Source: Methylobacteriaceae bacterium (GTDB taxonomy: Bacteria > Pseudomonadota > Alphaproteobacteria > Rhizobiales > Beijerinckiaceae). Taken from it: DNA of 44,082 bases. Below the pieces are notes generated by a model. The model was not told the origin of the DNA, did no database searches, and was given only the letters and a program-made list of their open reading frames with translations. Position numbers and translations under genes: made by a program. This document shows, piece by piece, positions 22,721 to 31,562 of this stretch (positions within the stretch are counted from its first letter, which is position 1; every line of letters begins with the position of its first letter). The DNA is taken from NCBI GenBank assembly GCA_016793505.1, contig JAEULW010000104.1, forward strand, positions 1 to 44,082, in the 5' to 3' direction.

Positions 22721-24214
22721 ATGTTCGATCCTGCGCTCCTCCTCGCCGGTTTCGCCTCGATCTTCAGCGTCAAGATCTTTCCGTTCCTGCTGATCGGCTC
22801 GATCCTCGGCATCGTCGTCGGGGCCATTCCCGGCCTGACCGCGACGATGGCGATCGCGCTGCTCATTCCCTTCACCTTCGCGATGGAGCCGATCGCCGGC
22901 ATCGTCATGCTGCTGGCGATCTATGCGAGCGGCATCTATGCCGGCGGCATCGCCTCGATCCTGATCCGCACGCCGGGCACGCCGGCGGCGGCGGCGACGC
23001 TGCTCGACGGCTATCCGATGGCGCAGAAGGGCGAGGCGGGTCGCGCCATCGGCATCGCGACGATCTCGTCGGGCATCGGCGGCCTGTTTTCGGCTCTCGC
23101 GCTCACGCTGTTCGCGCCGCTGCTGGCGACAGTGGCGCTGCGCTTCTCGGCGCCGGAATATTTTGCGCTGGCGGTGTTCGGCCTGTCGGTGACGATGGGC
23201 CTGTCGGGCAAGTCGCTGCTGCGCGGCTTCGCCGCCGTGCTGCTCGGGCTTTCGATCGGCATGATCGGGGTCGATCCGATCGGCGGCTTTCCGCGGCTGA
23301 ATTTCGGCTTCGCCGAAGTGTCGGGCGGGTTCAACTTCGTCGCCGTGATGATCGGCCTGTTCTCGCTGTCGGAGGCGTTCCGGCAGATCGAGCAGATGTC
23401 GATCCTGCCGCCGAAGCCGCCGGCGGTGCGTGACGTGCTGCCGAAGATCGCGGAAATCCTCGGCATGTGGCGCATCTATCTGCGCTCCTGCGTCTATGGC
23501 CTCGTCGTCGGCATCACGCCGGGCGTCGGCGCCGAGACGTCGAGCTTCCTGTCCTATGCCGAGACGAAACGGCGCGACAAGGATCCGTCCCGCTTCGGCA
23601 AGGGGGCGCCGGAGGGCGTCGCCGCGGCGCAGTCCGCCGAGAACGGCAGCACGGGCGGCGATCTGTTGCCGATGCTGACGCTCGGCGTGCCGGGCGATGC
23701 GGCGACCGCGGTGCTGATGGGCGCCCTGACGATCCACAATCTGCAGCCAGGGCCGATGCTGTTCCAGGAGCGGCCCGATCTGACGCATCAGATCTTCGCC
23801 GGCATGATCTCGGCGAATGTGATGTTCGTCGTGCTCGGTCTTCTCGGCGCGCGGCTTTTTGCGCGGATCGTGCAGATCGATCGGCGCATCCTCGCCCCGC
23901 TCGTCTGCCTGCTCAGCCTCGTCGGCGCCTATGCGATCGACAACAATCCATTCGATGTGTGGGTGACGTTCGTGTTCGGCGTGATCGGCTGGCTGATGCA
24001 GCGCGGCGGCTTCCCGGTGTCGCCGGTCGTTCTGGCGATCATTCTCGGGCCAATGATGGAGTCGAATCTGCGCCGCGCGCTGATCATGGGGCTCGGCAGC
24101 CCTGCGATCTTCCTGCAACGGCCGATCGCGCTGTTTCTGCTGGCGGTCGCGGCGATCAGCCTGTTCGCCGTGCTGCGCCGCAGCCGGCGCGAACGACGCG
24201 AGGCGGCGGCGTGA
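22721..24214 (+). CDS. tctA: TctA-type large permease subunit
   Basis: This 497-residue membrane protein is the transport channel of the TctCBA system. Visible family segments are 'GAIPGLTATMAIALLIPFTF', 'YASGIYAGGIASILIRTPGTPAAAAT', 'GFPRLNFGF', 'VVGITPGVGAETSSFLSYAETKR' and 'PMLTLGVPGDAATAVLMGAL', with about eleven helices. Length is standard. It ends 17 bases from the convergent PfkB gene. Sodium- or proton-coupled uptake of a carboxylate is the family role. Confidence 0.94.
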   Translation: MFDPALLLAGFASIFSVKIFPFLLIGSILGIVVGAIPGLTATMAIALLIPFTFAMEPIAGIVMLLAIYASGIYAGGIASILIRTPGTPAAAATLLDGYPMAQKGEAGRAIGIATISSGIGGLFSALALTLFAPLLATVALRFSAPEYFALAVFGLSVTMGLSGKSLLRGFAAVLLGLSIGMIGVDPIGGFPRLNFGFAEVSGGFNFVAVMIGLFSLSEAFRQIEQMSILPPKPPAVRDVLPKIAEILGMWRIYLRSCVYGLVVGITPGVGAETSSFLSYAETKRRDKDPSRFGKGAPEGVAAAQSAENGSTGGDLLPMLTLGVPGDAATAVLMGALTIHNLQPGPMLFQERPDLTHQIFAGMISANVMFVVLGLLGARLFARIVQIDRRILAPLVCLLSLVGAYAIDNNPFDVWVTFVFGVIGWLMQRGGFPVSPVVLAIILGPMMESNLRRALIMGLGSPAIFLQRPIALFLLAVAAISLFAVLRRSRRERREAAA

Positions 24215-24231
24215 ACCGCTTGGCGCGCGTC

Positions 24232-25143
24232 TCACGCGCCGGCGAGGAAGCGATCGAGTTCGTCGCGCGTCGGAATGCCGTAGCGTCCGCCCCAGCGCGT
24301 GCATTTCAGCGCCGCCGCGGCGGCGGCGAAGCGGCCGGCGCCTTCGACGTCGCGCCCCTCGGCGAGGCCGAGCGCGAAAGCCCCATGAAACACGTCGCCG
24401 GCGGCGAGCGTGTCGACGACCTCGACCTCGAAGGCGGGAACGCGGCGCAGGGCGCCATTGTCGAGCCAGGCGAAGCCGTCGCGCCCGAGCGTCACGCCGA
24501 CGACGCCGGCGGTGCGCGTCTGCGCGCGCCGCAGCGCCTGCTCGACATCGTCGGGACCGGCGAGGCGGCGCAGGGCGGGGGCGGAGAAGATGGCGTAGGT
24601 GGCTTCGGGCGTGAGCCGTTCGACCGCGTCGTCGGCGGTGAGATCTGCGTCGAGCACGACAGGCAGGCCACGGGCGCGGGCCATCGCCATGGCGCGCGCC
24701 GCGCCCTTCGGCCAGCGCACGTCGCAGAGCATCAGCGTCGCGCTCTCGGGCGGGGCGGGGGGGAGGAAGTCGGGCGAGGGGTCGAGCATGGGATCGGCGA
24801 ACGCATAGATGTTGCGTTCGCCGCGCGCATCGATGGCGACAGCCGAGACGGCCGAGCGCGCGCCCGGCACGCGGCGCACCTGCGAGACATCGATGCCGAT
24901 GCCCTCGGATTCGCGCAGAATGAAATCGCCGACCGCATCATCGCCGACGCGCGCCCACAAGGTCGCCGCGCCGCCGAGGCGCGCGACCGTCGCCGCGCCA
25001 TTGGCGGCGGGGCCGCCGCCGGTCTGGCGGAAGTCGGCAGCGAAATTCTTGGTCGGCTCCGGCGAGAAGCGCTCGAGCGCGAATATGTTGTCGAGCACGG
25101 CGACGCCGACGCAGAGGACATGCGCAGGGCGCGGGCTCGTCAC
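24232..25143 (-). CDS. PfkB-family carbohydrate kinase
   Basis: This 303-residue cytoplasmic kinase phosphorylates a sugar or sugar-acid. Family marks are 'RQTGGGPAANGAATVARLGG' near residue 40 (substrate-side signature) and 'VVDTLAAGDVFHGAFALGLAEG' near residue 240, where the Asp is the catalytic base and the Gly-Asp run forms the anion hole. Substrate cannot be fixed; kinases beside DapA-like aldolases often act on 2-keto-3-deoxy sugar acids or similar. It starts with GTG, 12 bases downstream of the IclR-type site, and is divergent from the iclR gene. Confidence 0.87.
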   Translation of the reverse strand: MTSPRPAHVLCVGVAVLDNIFALERFSPEPTKNFAADFRQTGGGPAANGAATVARLGGAATLWARVGDDAVGDFILRESEGIGIDVSQVRRVPGARSAVSAVAIDARGERNIYAFADPMLDPSPDFLPPAPPESATLMLCDVRWPKGAARAMAMARARGLPVVLDADLTADDAVERLTPEATYAIFSAPALRRLAGPDDVEQALRRAQTRTAGVVGVTLGRDGFAWLDNGALRRVPAFEVEVVDTLAAGDVFHGAFALGLAEGRDVEGAGRFAAAAAALKCTRWGGRYGIPTRDELDRFLAGA

Positions 25144-25154
25144 GGCGCGGACCT

Positions 25155-25176
25155 TTGTTCCGGATTTTGGAATGAA
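25155..25176. promoter_or_regulatory. IclR-type operator candidate, pfkB/iclR gap
   Basis: The site has the form TTGTTCCG-N5-TGGAATGAA, differing at one fixed base from the site at 21108-21129. It sits just upstream of the kinase start and 80 bases upstream of iclR, fitting autoregulation and control of the kinase. Confidence 0.65.
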
Positions 25177-25256
25177 AAACTAGCCAGACCGGCGCCGCCC
25201 TGTCAACATCCGGCGCGAGGCGGCAGAGGATCGGGACAGGGCAGGGCGAGGGCGAG

Positions 25257-26111
25257 ATGAAGGCGGCCAGAAATCAGGGCGTGGCGCGGCGCAAGCTCAC
25301 GAGGCCGGCGTCGAAGAAGACGTCGCGCGCCGGCGCCGCGGCGCCCGGCGAGCGCGGCGCCTTGAAGTCGATGCGCAAGCTCGTCGCCGTGCTCGACTGT
25401 TTTTCGCGCTACGACCGGGCGCTGACGCTGAGCCAGATCGCCCAGCGCAGCGGCCTGCCGAAAACGACCGCGCATCGCCTCGTCGCCAGCCTGCGCGAGG
25501 CGCGCCTCGTCGAGCAGGACGCGGATCGCGACAGCTATCGCATGGGCATCCGGTTGTTCGAACTCGGCAGCATCGTCCTGCACAATCTCGACGTGTTCCG
25601 CGAGGCGCGGCCGCTGGTCGAGCGGTTGATCGCGGCGACGGGCGTCGGCTCGCATCTGTGCGTGTTCGACGGCAGCAACATGGTCAGCGTCGAGCATGTC
25701 GAGCCGGAGGCCGGCAGCGTCAACTGGACGACGACGCTGTCGATCTCGCCGACCCATTGCACCGGCGTCGGCAAGGCGACTCTCGCGTTCCAGGACAGGC
25801 CCGTCGTCGACAAGATCATCGCCGCCGGCCTTGCGCCCTACACCGAGGCGACGATCACGGATCCAGACAGGCTGCGGCGCGAATTGAAGGCGATCGCGAC
25901 GCGCGGCTATGCGATCGACGACGGCGAGCATCAACCTCAGGTGCGCTGCGTCGCCGCGCCGATCTGCAACGCGACGGGGCGCGTCTTCGCCGCGATCAGC
26001 GCCACCGGAACGAAGGACGAGTTGCCAGAGAGCCGCGTCCCGGCCGTCGCCGCGCTCGTGGTGGCGACAGCCGACGAGATTTCGCGCATTCTCGGCCATG
26101 GCCGGCGCTGA
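25257..26111 (+). CDS. IclR-family transcriptional regulator
   Basis: This 284-residue regulator has a basic N-terminal extension of about 35 residues, a winged HTH ('MRKLVAVLDCFSRYDRALTLSQIAQRSGLPKTTAHRLVASLREARLV') and a C-terminal effector-binding domain with 'THCTGVGKATLAF' and 'YAIDDGEHQPQVRCVAAPI', the classical IclR fold. It probably senses a metabolite of the carbon source handled by the surrounding genes. Two near-identical TTCCG/CGGAA sites in the gaps beside it and beside tctC are the likely targets. Aldo/keto reductase and dehydrogenase genes follow downstream on the same strand. Confidence 0.92.
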   Translation: MKAARNQGVARRKLTRPASKKTSRAGAAAPGERGALKSMRKLVAVLDCFSRYDRALTLSQIAQRSGLPKTTAHRLVASLREARLVEQDADRDSYRMGIRLFELGSIVLHNLDVFREARPLVERLIAATGVGSHLCVFDGSNMVSVEHVEPEAGSVNWTTTLSISPTHCTGVGKATLAFQDRPVVDKIIAAGLAPYTEATITDPDRLRRELKAIATRGYAIDDGEHQPQVRCVAAPICNATGRVFAAISATGTKDELPESRVPAVAALVVATADEISRILGHGRR

Positions 26112-26139
26112 GCCTGCGCGAACCGATGGAGGCCTGACC

Positions 26140-27132
26140 ATGACGATGCGCGATCGGATCACCCTGCCGGGAACTGAGCTCAGCGTCTCGCGCATCTGTC
26201 TCGGCGGCAACCGCTTCGGCGCGACGCTCGATCAGGACGAGTCCTTCGCGCTGCTCGACGCCTTCGTCGAGGCCGGCGGCAATTTCATCGACACGGCGCA
26301 TATCTACGCCAACTGGGTGGCGAGCGCCGAGCGCAGCTCGAGCGAAAAGACGATCGGCCGATGGCTCAAGGCGCGCAGGCCGCGGGACGTCGTGATCGCC
26401 ACCAAGGGCGCGCATCCGGGCTCCGCGCCGGGGGCGACGCCGCGGCTCGATGCGGCGACGATCCTGCGCGAGCTCGACGAAAGCCTGACCTATCTCGGTC
26501 TGTCGCGGATCGATCTGCACTATGTGCACCGCGATGAGCCGGAGAGGCCGGTCGAGGAGATTCTCGCGACGCTCGAGACGGCGCGCAGGGACGGGCGCAT
26601 CCGGCACTACGCCGCCTCGAACTGGAGCGCGGCGCGGCTCGAGGAGGCCGCGCGCGTCGCCGTGCGGCGAGGCTGGCCGGGCTTCGTCGCGCATCAGCCG
26701 GAATGGAGTCTGGCGCAGCGCAATGGCGAGCCGGGCGCGCATTTCATGATGGACGCGGCGCTGATCGCCTATCACGCCCGCACCGGGCTGCCGGTCATCC
26801 CCTATTCGGCGCAGGCCAAGGGCTATTTCGACAAGGCGCGCGGCGGCGCGTCCCCCGATCGGGCCGACGATCCGGCTGCGAAGGCCTATGACAATCCGGT
26901 CAATCGCGGCCGCGCCGCCGAACTTGCGACGATCGCGGCCCGCCATGGAGCGACGCCGACGCAGGTCATGCTGGCGGCGATGATCCGCGCGCCGTTCCCG
27001 ACCATTCCGATCGCCGGCTGCCGGACGCCCGATCAGGCGCGCGCCAGTCTAGCCAGTCTCGACGTCGCGCTGGGCGAGCACGAGGCGGCGCGGCTGCTCG
27101 GCTGGGTGGGGCTCACGCCAACGCGCGGCTGA
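26140..27132 (+). CDS. Aldo/keto reductase
   Basis: This 330-residue TIM-barrel NAD(P)H oxidoreductase shows the family order: 'GGNRFGATLDQDESFALLDAFVEAGGNFIDTAHIYANW' with catalytic Asp and Tyr, 'ATKGAHPG' with Lys, 'SLTYLGLSRIDLHYVHRDEP' with His in place, and 'HYAASNWSAARLEEA'. The C-terminal 'IPIAGCRTPDQARASLASLDVAL' binds cofactor. GGAGG sits seven bases before the ATG at 26140. Placed after iclR, it likely reduces a carbonyl intermediate or oxidises a sugar in the same pathway. Members of this subgroup act on sugars or L-fucose-like lactols, but the substrate is open. Confidence 0.9.
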   Translation: MTMRDRITLPGTELSVSRICLGGNRFGATLDQDESFALLDAFVEAGGNFIDTAHIYANWVASAERSSSEKTIGRWLKARRPRDVVIATKGAHPGSAPGATPRLDAATILRELDESLTYLGLSRIDLHYVHRDEPERPVEEILATLETARRDGRIRHYAASNWSAARLEEAARVAVRRGWPGFVAHQPEWSLAQRNGEPGAHFMMDAALIAYHARTGLPVIPYSAQAKGYFDKARGGASPDRADDPAAKAYDNPVNRGRAAELATIAARHGATPTQVMLAAMIRAPFPTIPIAGCRTPDQARASLASLDVALGEHEAARLLGWVGLTPTRG

Positions 27133-27205
27133 CGGCGCGGGCGCGATTGACCGCCCGGCGCGCGCCGCGCAGTCTCGCCGCCGGTCAGCGACGGCGGGAT
27201 GGCGC

Positions 27206-28024
27206 ATGAACAACGAATTCGGCGTCTGCTTCATCGGGTTCGGCGAGGTCGGCCAGACGTTCGCGGCCGGGCTCGGCGGCCGCGAAGGCGTGCGATTGCA
27301 CGCCTATGATCGCCTGTTCGGTTCGCGGCGCGGCGCGGCGCTGGAGGCGGCGGCGGCGCGGCTCGGAGTCGCCGTCTTCGCAGACGCCGCGGCGGCGGCG
27401 CGGAGTTGCGACATCGTGTTTTCCGCGGTGACGGCGGATCAGACGCTCGCGGCGGCCGAAGAGGCGGCGGCCTATCTCGCCGCCGGCCAGCTGTTCGTCG
27501 ATCTCAATTCGGCTGCGCCGACAACCAAGCAGGCGGCGGCGGCCCGCATCGCGCCATCGGGCGGCGCCTATGTCGAGGCGGCGGTGATGGCGCCGGTGCT
27601 GAAGCCGGGGCTGCGCGTGCCGATCCTGGCGGGCGGGCCGGACGCCTGGCGCGCCGCCGAGCTGCTCAACCGGCTCGGACTGAACGTCACGCCGGCGGCG
27701 CGCGAGTTCGGCCGCGCCTCGGCGATCAAGCTGTGCCGCAGCATCGTCATCAAGGGTCTCGAGGCGCTGATGATCGATTGTGCGGCGGCCTGCGCCGCCT
27801 GGGACGTCGCCGATCCGGTGTTCGCCAGCCTGGCGGCGAGCTATCCGTCGATCGACTGGGCTGAACTCGCCCGCGACATGGGCGAGCGGGTGGCGACGCA
27901 TGGCGCGCGGCGGGCGGCGGAGATGCGCGAGGCGGCCGAGATGGCGGCGGCGGCCGGCCTCGATCCCGCACTGATCGCCGCCATCGCCGCGGCGCAGGCG
28001 CGCGGGGCGCGGCCCAAAGAGTGA
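27206..28024 (+). CDS. NAD(P)-binding dehydrogenase, 6-phosphogluconate/beta-hydroxyacid type (DUF1932)
   Basis: This 272-residue protein has an N-terminal Rossmann fold, 'VCFIGFGEVGQTFAAGL', followed by 'DIVFSAVTADQTLAAAEEAAAYL' and 'FVDLNSAAPTTKQAAAARIAPSGGAYVEAAVMAPV', the usual NAD-binding half of beta-hydroxyacid dehydrogenases. The C-terminal half 'FGRASAIKLCRSIVIKGLEALMIDCAAA' contains the catalytic Lys and matches the DUF1932 type. These enzymes oxidise 3-hydroxy acids or their phosphates to 3-keto acids. Together with the DapA-like, PfkB and AKR genes it points to catabolism of a sugar acid. Confidence 0.87.
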   Translation: MNNEFGVCFIGFGEVGQTFAAGLGGREGVRLHAYDRLFGSRRGAALEAAAARLGVAVFADAAAAARSCDIVFSAVTADQTLAAAEEAAAYLAAGQLFVDLNSAAPTTKQAAAARIAPSGGAYVEAAVMAPVLKPGLRVPILAGGPDAWRAAELLNRLGLNVTPAAREFGRASAIKLCRSIVIKGLEALMIDCAAACAAWDVADPVFASLAASYPSIDWAELARDMGERVATHGARRAAEMREAAEMAAAAGLDPALIAAIAAAQARGARPKE

Positions 28025-28100
28025 TGGCCGGCGCTTGCGTCGCGCCGCCGTCGCGTCATGCTGGCCACCCCGGCGCCGGGGCCGGGCCGAGGAGGAGCGC

Positions 28101-28508
28101 ATGACCAGCCGAGAACAGATCGCGGAGGTGATCCGCGCCGCCTACGCCGCGCGCGTGCGCGGCGACGTCGAGGCCTGCGTTGCGCAATTCGCCGATGACG
28201 CGACGTTCGGGCTCGACGCGCGAGGCGCCGGACACGAGGCGATGCTCGAGCCGGCGCGGGGCAAGGCGCAGCTGCGCGCCATGATGCAGGCGCTGGTCGA
28301 CGGATTTCAGTTCGACGAATGGCGGGAAATCGCGCTGATCGTCGAGGGCGACGTCGCAGCTCTCCACTGGCGAGCGCGCGCGACCGTGCGCGCCACAGGC
28401 AGGTCGGACGTGTTCGACACGGTCGACGTCATCCGCATGCGCGGCGACAAGATCGTCGGCTTCCACCAGAGCTTCGACACGGCGCGGCTCAACCGCCTGA
28501 TGGCCTGA
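28101..28508 (+). CDS. SnoaL-like (NTF2-fold) protein
   Basis: This 135-residue protein has the small alpha+beta cone of the NTF2/SnoaL fold: 'EVIRAAYAARVRGDVEACVAQFADDATF', 'FDEWREIALIVEGDVAALHWRARATV' and 'VIRMRGDKIVGFHQSFD'. Members act as isomerases, hydrolases or ligand-binding proteins, and the active-site residues vary, so function is not assigned. A GGAGGAG ribosome site precedes the chosen ATG. It ends 5 bases from the convergent TRAP permease gene. Confidence 0.8.
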   Translation: MTSREQIAEVIRAAYAARVRGDVEACVAQFADDATFGLDARGAGHEAMLEPARGKAQLRAMMQALVDGFQFDEWREIALIVEGDVAALHWRARATVRATGRSDVFDTVDVIRMRGDKIVGFHQSFDTARLNRLMA

Positions 28509-28513
28509 CGGCG

Positions 28514-30376
28514 TCAGAGCAGCGCCGTCGACACCCACGGCACCGCGGCGATGACGACGAGGCCGGCGAGCAGGGCGAGCAGATAGGGCCAGATCGCGCC
28601 GATGGCCTCGTCCGGCGGCACGCCGCCGATCTTGCAGGCGAGATAGAAGCCGACGCCGACCGGCGGCGTCATCAGGCCGATGTTCATCGCCGTGACGACG
28701 ACCATCGAATAGTGGATGTCGTTGACGCCGAGCGATCTGGCGATCGGGAACATCAGCGGCGCCATCAGGACGATCGCCGGCAGGCCCTCGAGCACGCAGC
28801 CGAGCACGAGGAACACGACGATCGTCAGGGCGAGATAGGTGAAGGCGCCGCCCGGCGCGTCCTTCATCACGGCGACGATGCCCTGCGCGACGCCGGCCTG
28901 GGTGATCGCCCAGGCCATCGCCAGAGCGGTGCCGAGAACGATCAGGATCGCGCCGGTGAGCGCCGCCGTCTCGACCAGCATCGCATAGGTCTTGCGCCAG
29001 CCGATGCCGCCATAGAGCACGGCGCCGATGAAATAGGCGTAGAGCACGGCGATGGTCGAGACCTCCGTCGCCGTGGCGACGCCGCCGGCCACCGTCGAGC
29101 GGATCAGGAAAGGCAGCACCAGCGCGGGCGCGGCGAAGAGCAGCGTCCTGCCGACCAGCGCGAACGGGGCGCGGCGCACGCCCGCCATGTCTTCATGGCG
29201 ACTCTTCCAGCGCGCCAGGATCGCCAGCATCAGCAGCAGCACCATGGCGATGGCGAAACCGCTGGTGAACAGCGCGGCGATCGACACGCCGGCGACGGCG
29301 CCGAGCACGATCAGCACGATCGAGGGCGGCACCGTGTCGGCCATCGCGGCGCCGGTCGCCAGCAGCGCGATCATCTCGCGCGGCGAGTGGCCGCGGCGCT
29401 TCATCTCGGGGAACAGCGCCGGGGCGACCGTCGCCATGTCGGAGACTTTCGAGCCGGAAATGCCGGAGACGACGAACAGCGAGCCGAGCAGCACATAGGA
29501 CATGCCGGCGCGCACATGGCCGAGCAGCGAGGCGAGGAAGTCGACGATCGCCTTGCCCATGCCGGTGGCGTCGAGAATGCAGCCGAGCAGCACGAAGACG
29601 GGCACCGAGAGCAGCACCAGACCGCTCATGCCCTCATCCATGCGGCCGATCATCACGAAGGTCGGCACATTCGTCGCGAAAGCCAGATAGCTCAGCGTGC
29701 CGACGCCGAAGCAGAAGGCGATCGGCACGCCGGCGGCGAGGCAGACGGCGACGATGACGACGAGAAAGAAGACGATCTTGATCGTCCCCATCTTGACGAA
29801 GACGGGCGAGGCCGCCCACAGCGCCAGCGCGACGGCGCCGACGATCGCGGTCGCAACCAGCAGGTCGCCGACGCCGCCGCGACGCCAGGCGTGGCGAACC
29901 ACCAGCGCCAGCATCAGCACGAAGCCGGTCGGAAAAGCGGCGGCGCGCCAGGTGTTGGGAATGTTCAGGGCCGGCGAGGTGATCGCCCATTCCTCGATCG
30001 CATAGTCGAAAGCGTGCCACATCAATCCGACAAGGAAGGCGGCGACGACGACATGGGCGAAGACGTCGACGAAGCGCTGCGCCCGCGGCGGCAGCATCTG
30101 CACGAACAGCGTCAGGCGCAGATGCTCGGACCGGTCGAGCGCCACGGCGGCGCCGAGCATGGCGATCCACAGAAAGCAGATCGAGGCCGCCTCGTCGATC
30201 CAGACGATCGGCAGCGAGAAGACATAGCGCGAGACGACGCCGACGAGCAGCAAAGCGACGATTGCGAGCAGCAGCGCGGCGCAGATCGCCTCGACCGGAC
30301 GCATCAGAGTCGAGCCGGCGGACGGCGCCGGCGTCGCGGCGAAGGGCGGGAGGGAAATGTCGGCTGCGGCGGTCAT
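28514..30376 (-). CDS. TRAP transporter fused permease (DctQ-DctM)
   Basis: This 620-residue membrane protein joins the small DctQ subunit (about residues 25-170, with 'IVWIDEAASICFLWIAMLGAAVAL') to the large DctM subunit (about 180-620, with 'GVPIAFCFGVGTLSYLA', 'SVPVFVLLGCILDATGM', 'SGSKVSDMATVAPALFPEMKRRG', 'TVPPSIVLIVLGAVAGVS' and 'LMTPPVGVGFYLACKIGG'). In many bacteria these are two genes. It moves the ligand delivered by the DctP protein across the inner membrane with sodium or a similar ion. It is separated from dctP by 85 bases containing a strong hairpin. Confidence 0.93.
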   Translation of the reverse strand: MTAAADISLPPFAATPAPSAGSTLMRPVEAICAALLLAIVALLLVGVVSRYVFSLPIVWIDEAASICFLWIAMLGAAVALDRSEHLRLTLFVQMLPPRAQRFVDVFAHVVVAAFLVGLMWHAFDYAIEEWAITSPALNIPNTWRAAAFPTGFVLMLALVVRHAWRRGGVGDLLVATAIVGAVALALWAASPVFVKMGTIKIVFFLVVIVAVCLAAGVPIAFCFGVGTLSYLAFATNVPTFVMIGRMDEGMSGLVLLSVPVFVLLGCILDATGMGKAIVDFLASLLGHVRAGMSYVLLGSLFVVSGISGSKVSDMATVAPALFPEMKRRGHSPREMIALLATGAAMADTVPPSIVLIVLGAVAGVSIAALFTSGFAIAMVLLLMLAILARWKSRHEDMAGVRRAPFALVGRTLLFAAPALVLPFLIRSTVAGGVATATEVSTIAVLYAYFIGAVLYGGIGWRKTYAMLVETAALTGAILIVLGTALAMAWAITQAGVAQGIVAVMKDAPGGAFTYLALTIVVFLVLGCVLEGLPAIVLMAPLMFPIARSLGVNDIHYSMVVVTAMNIGLMTPPVGVGFYLACKIGGVPPDEAIGAIWPYLLALLAGLVVIAAVPWVSTALL

Positions 30377-30407
30377 CGGGCGGCCCTGCGCCGGTCCTGA
30401 GTCTTCG

Positions 30408-30436
30408 GCCGGCGCGGCCCTTGCGGCCGCGCCGGC
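30408..30436. other. Intercistronic hairpin between the TRAP binding protein and permease
   Basis: A perfect 12-bp stem (30408-30419 with 30425-30436, loop 5) lies just after the binding-protein stop codon. No T-run follows. It probably stabilises the upstream message and limits read-through, so that the binding protein is made in excess. Confidence 0.6.
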
Positions 30437-30461
30437 GGGTTCATCTGCGGGACTGCGCCGC

Positions 30462-31478
30462 TCAGCTCAGCGGCCCCGTGTACTTTTCGAGCGTCGCCCA
30501 GGCCTCGTCGCCATACTTGCTCTTCCACTCGGCGAAGAAGCCGGCCTTCTTCAGCTTGTCGCGGAAGCTGGCCGGATCAGGCGTGTTGAAGACCATCCCC
30601 TTGGCGGCGAGATCGCCCTGCAGACCGGCGTTGAGCGCGGCGACGTCGGCGCGCTCCTTGATGCCGGCCTCGTTGATGTGTTTGGCGGCGATGGCGCGGA
30701 TGTCCTCCGGCAGACGCTCCCAGGCGCGGCGGTTGGCGAGGAACCAGAAGCCGTCCCACATGTGGTTGGTCAGCGAGCAGAACTTCTGCACCTCGTAGAG
30801 CTTGGCGGTCGAGATGATGGCGAGCGGGTTCTCCTGTCCGTCGACCACCTTGGTCTGCAGCGCCGTATAGGTCTCGTTGAAGTTGATCGAGGTCGGGGCC
30901 GAGCCGAAGGCCTTGTACATCGAGGTCCACAGCGGCGAGGGCGGGACGCGGATTTTCATGCCCTCGAGATCGGCTGCGGTGACGATCGGCTTGGCCGAGG
31001 AGGTGGTCTGGCGGAAGCCGTTGTCCCAGATCTTCTCCATGGCGAAGAGGTTGGCCTTGGCGATCTGGGCGCGCACATAGGCGCCGAGATCGCCGTCCAT
31101 CGCCTTCCAGACTGCGTCGTAATTCGGGAAGGCGAAGCCGATGCCGTTGATCGAGGCGGCGGGCACCAGCGTCGACAGGATGAGGCCGGACAGGGTGAAG
31201 AACTCGACGCCGCCCGAACGCAGCTGGCTCAGCGTGTCCGTGTCGGAGCCAAGCTGGCTGGTCGGAAAAATCTGGATTTCGAAGCGGCCCTTGGTTTCGG
31301 CCTTGATCGCCTCGACCATCTCCCTGGCGCGGATGTTGAGGGGATGGGTGAGCTGCAGGTTGTTGGCGTATTTGTAGGTGAACTCGGCGGTCTGGGCGCG
31401 GGCGACCCAGGGCGAGGCGACGAGGCCGCCGGCGAAGGCCGAGGCGCCGGCGAGAATCGTGCGGCGGGACTGCGTCAT
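30462..31478 (-). CDS. TRAP transporter DctP-type solute-binding protein
   Basis: This 338-residue periplasmic protein has a twin-arginine-like signal (QSRRTILAGASAFAGGLVASPWVARAQ) and the DctP fold: 'YKYANNLQLTHPLNIRAREMVEAIKAET', 'GRFEIQIFPTSQLGSD', 'DLEGMKIRVPPSPLWTSMYKAFGSAPTSI' and 'ALQTKVVDGQENPLAII'. The Arg in 'MKIRVP' is the conserved residue that binds the ligand carboxylate, so the substrate is an organic or sugar acid. An AGGAGG ribosome site lies upstream. With the fused permease it forms a second carboxylate importer beside TctCBA. Confidence 0.93.
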   Translation of the reverse strand: MTQSRRTILAGASAFAGGLVASPWVARAQTAEFTYKYANNLQLTHPLNIRAREMVEAIKAETKGRFEIQIFPTSQLGSDTDTLSQLRSGGVEFFTLSGLILSTLVPAASINGIGFAFPNYDAVWKAMDGDLGAYVRAQIAKANLFAMEKIWDNGFRQTTSSAKPIVTAADLEGMKIRVPPSPLWTSMYKAFGSAPTSINFNETYTALQTKVVDGQENPLAIISTAKLYEVQKFCSLTNHMWDGFWFLANRRAWERLPEDIRAIAAKHINEAGIKERADVAALNAGLQGDLAAKGMVFNTPDPASFRDKLKKAGFFAEWKSKYGDEAWATLEKYTGPLS

Positions 31479-31518
31479 GGGCTTTCCTCCTGTTCAGATC
31501 ATTTTTCGGTCCGGACGC

Positions 31519-31547
31519 GGTATAGCGGCTGGGCGACGCAAATCCAA
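31519..31547 (-). promoter_or_regulatory. Possible sigma-70 promoter of the TRAP operon
   Basis: On the minus strand TTGGAT (31547-31542), a 17-base spacer and TATACC (31524-31519) lie about 40 bases upstream of the binding-protein start. The match is moderate (3 of 6 and 4 of 6). Confidence 0.35.
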
Positions 31548-31562
31548 CGGCGCGGCTGCGCC

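Noticed and set aside
24215-24245. Small GGCGCG/CGCGCC hairpin between tctA and the kinase gene
   Set aside because: Only six base pairs, no T-run, partly inside the kinase coding region; too weak to call a terminator.
28319-30400. Plus-strand open frame opposite the TRAP permease, His/Asp/Arg-rich
   Set aside because: The composition (HDDRRQ runs) is the complement of hydrophobic membrane helices of the real gene and not a metal-binding protein.
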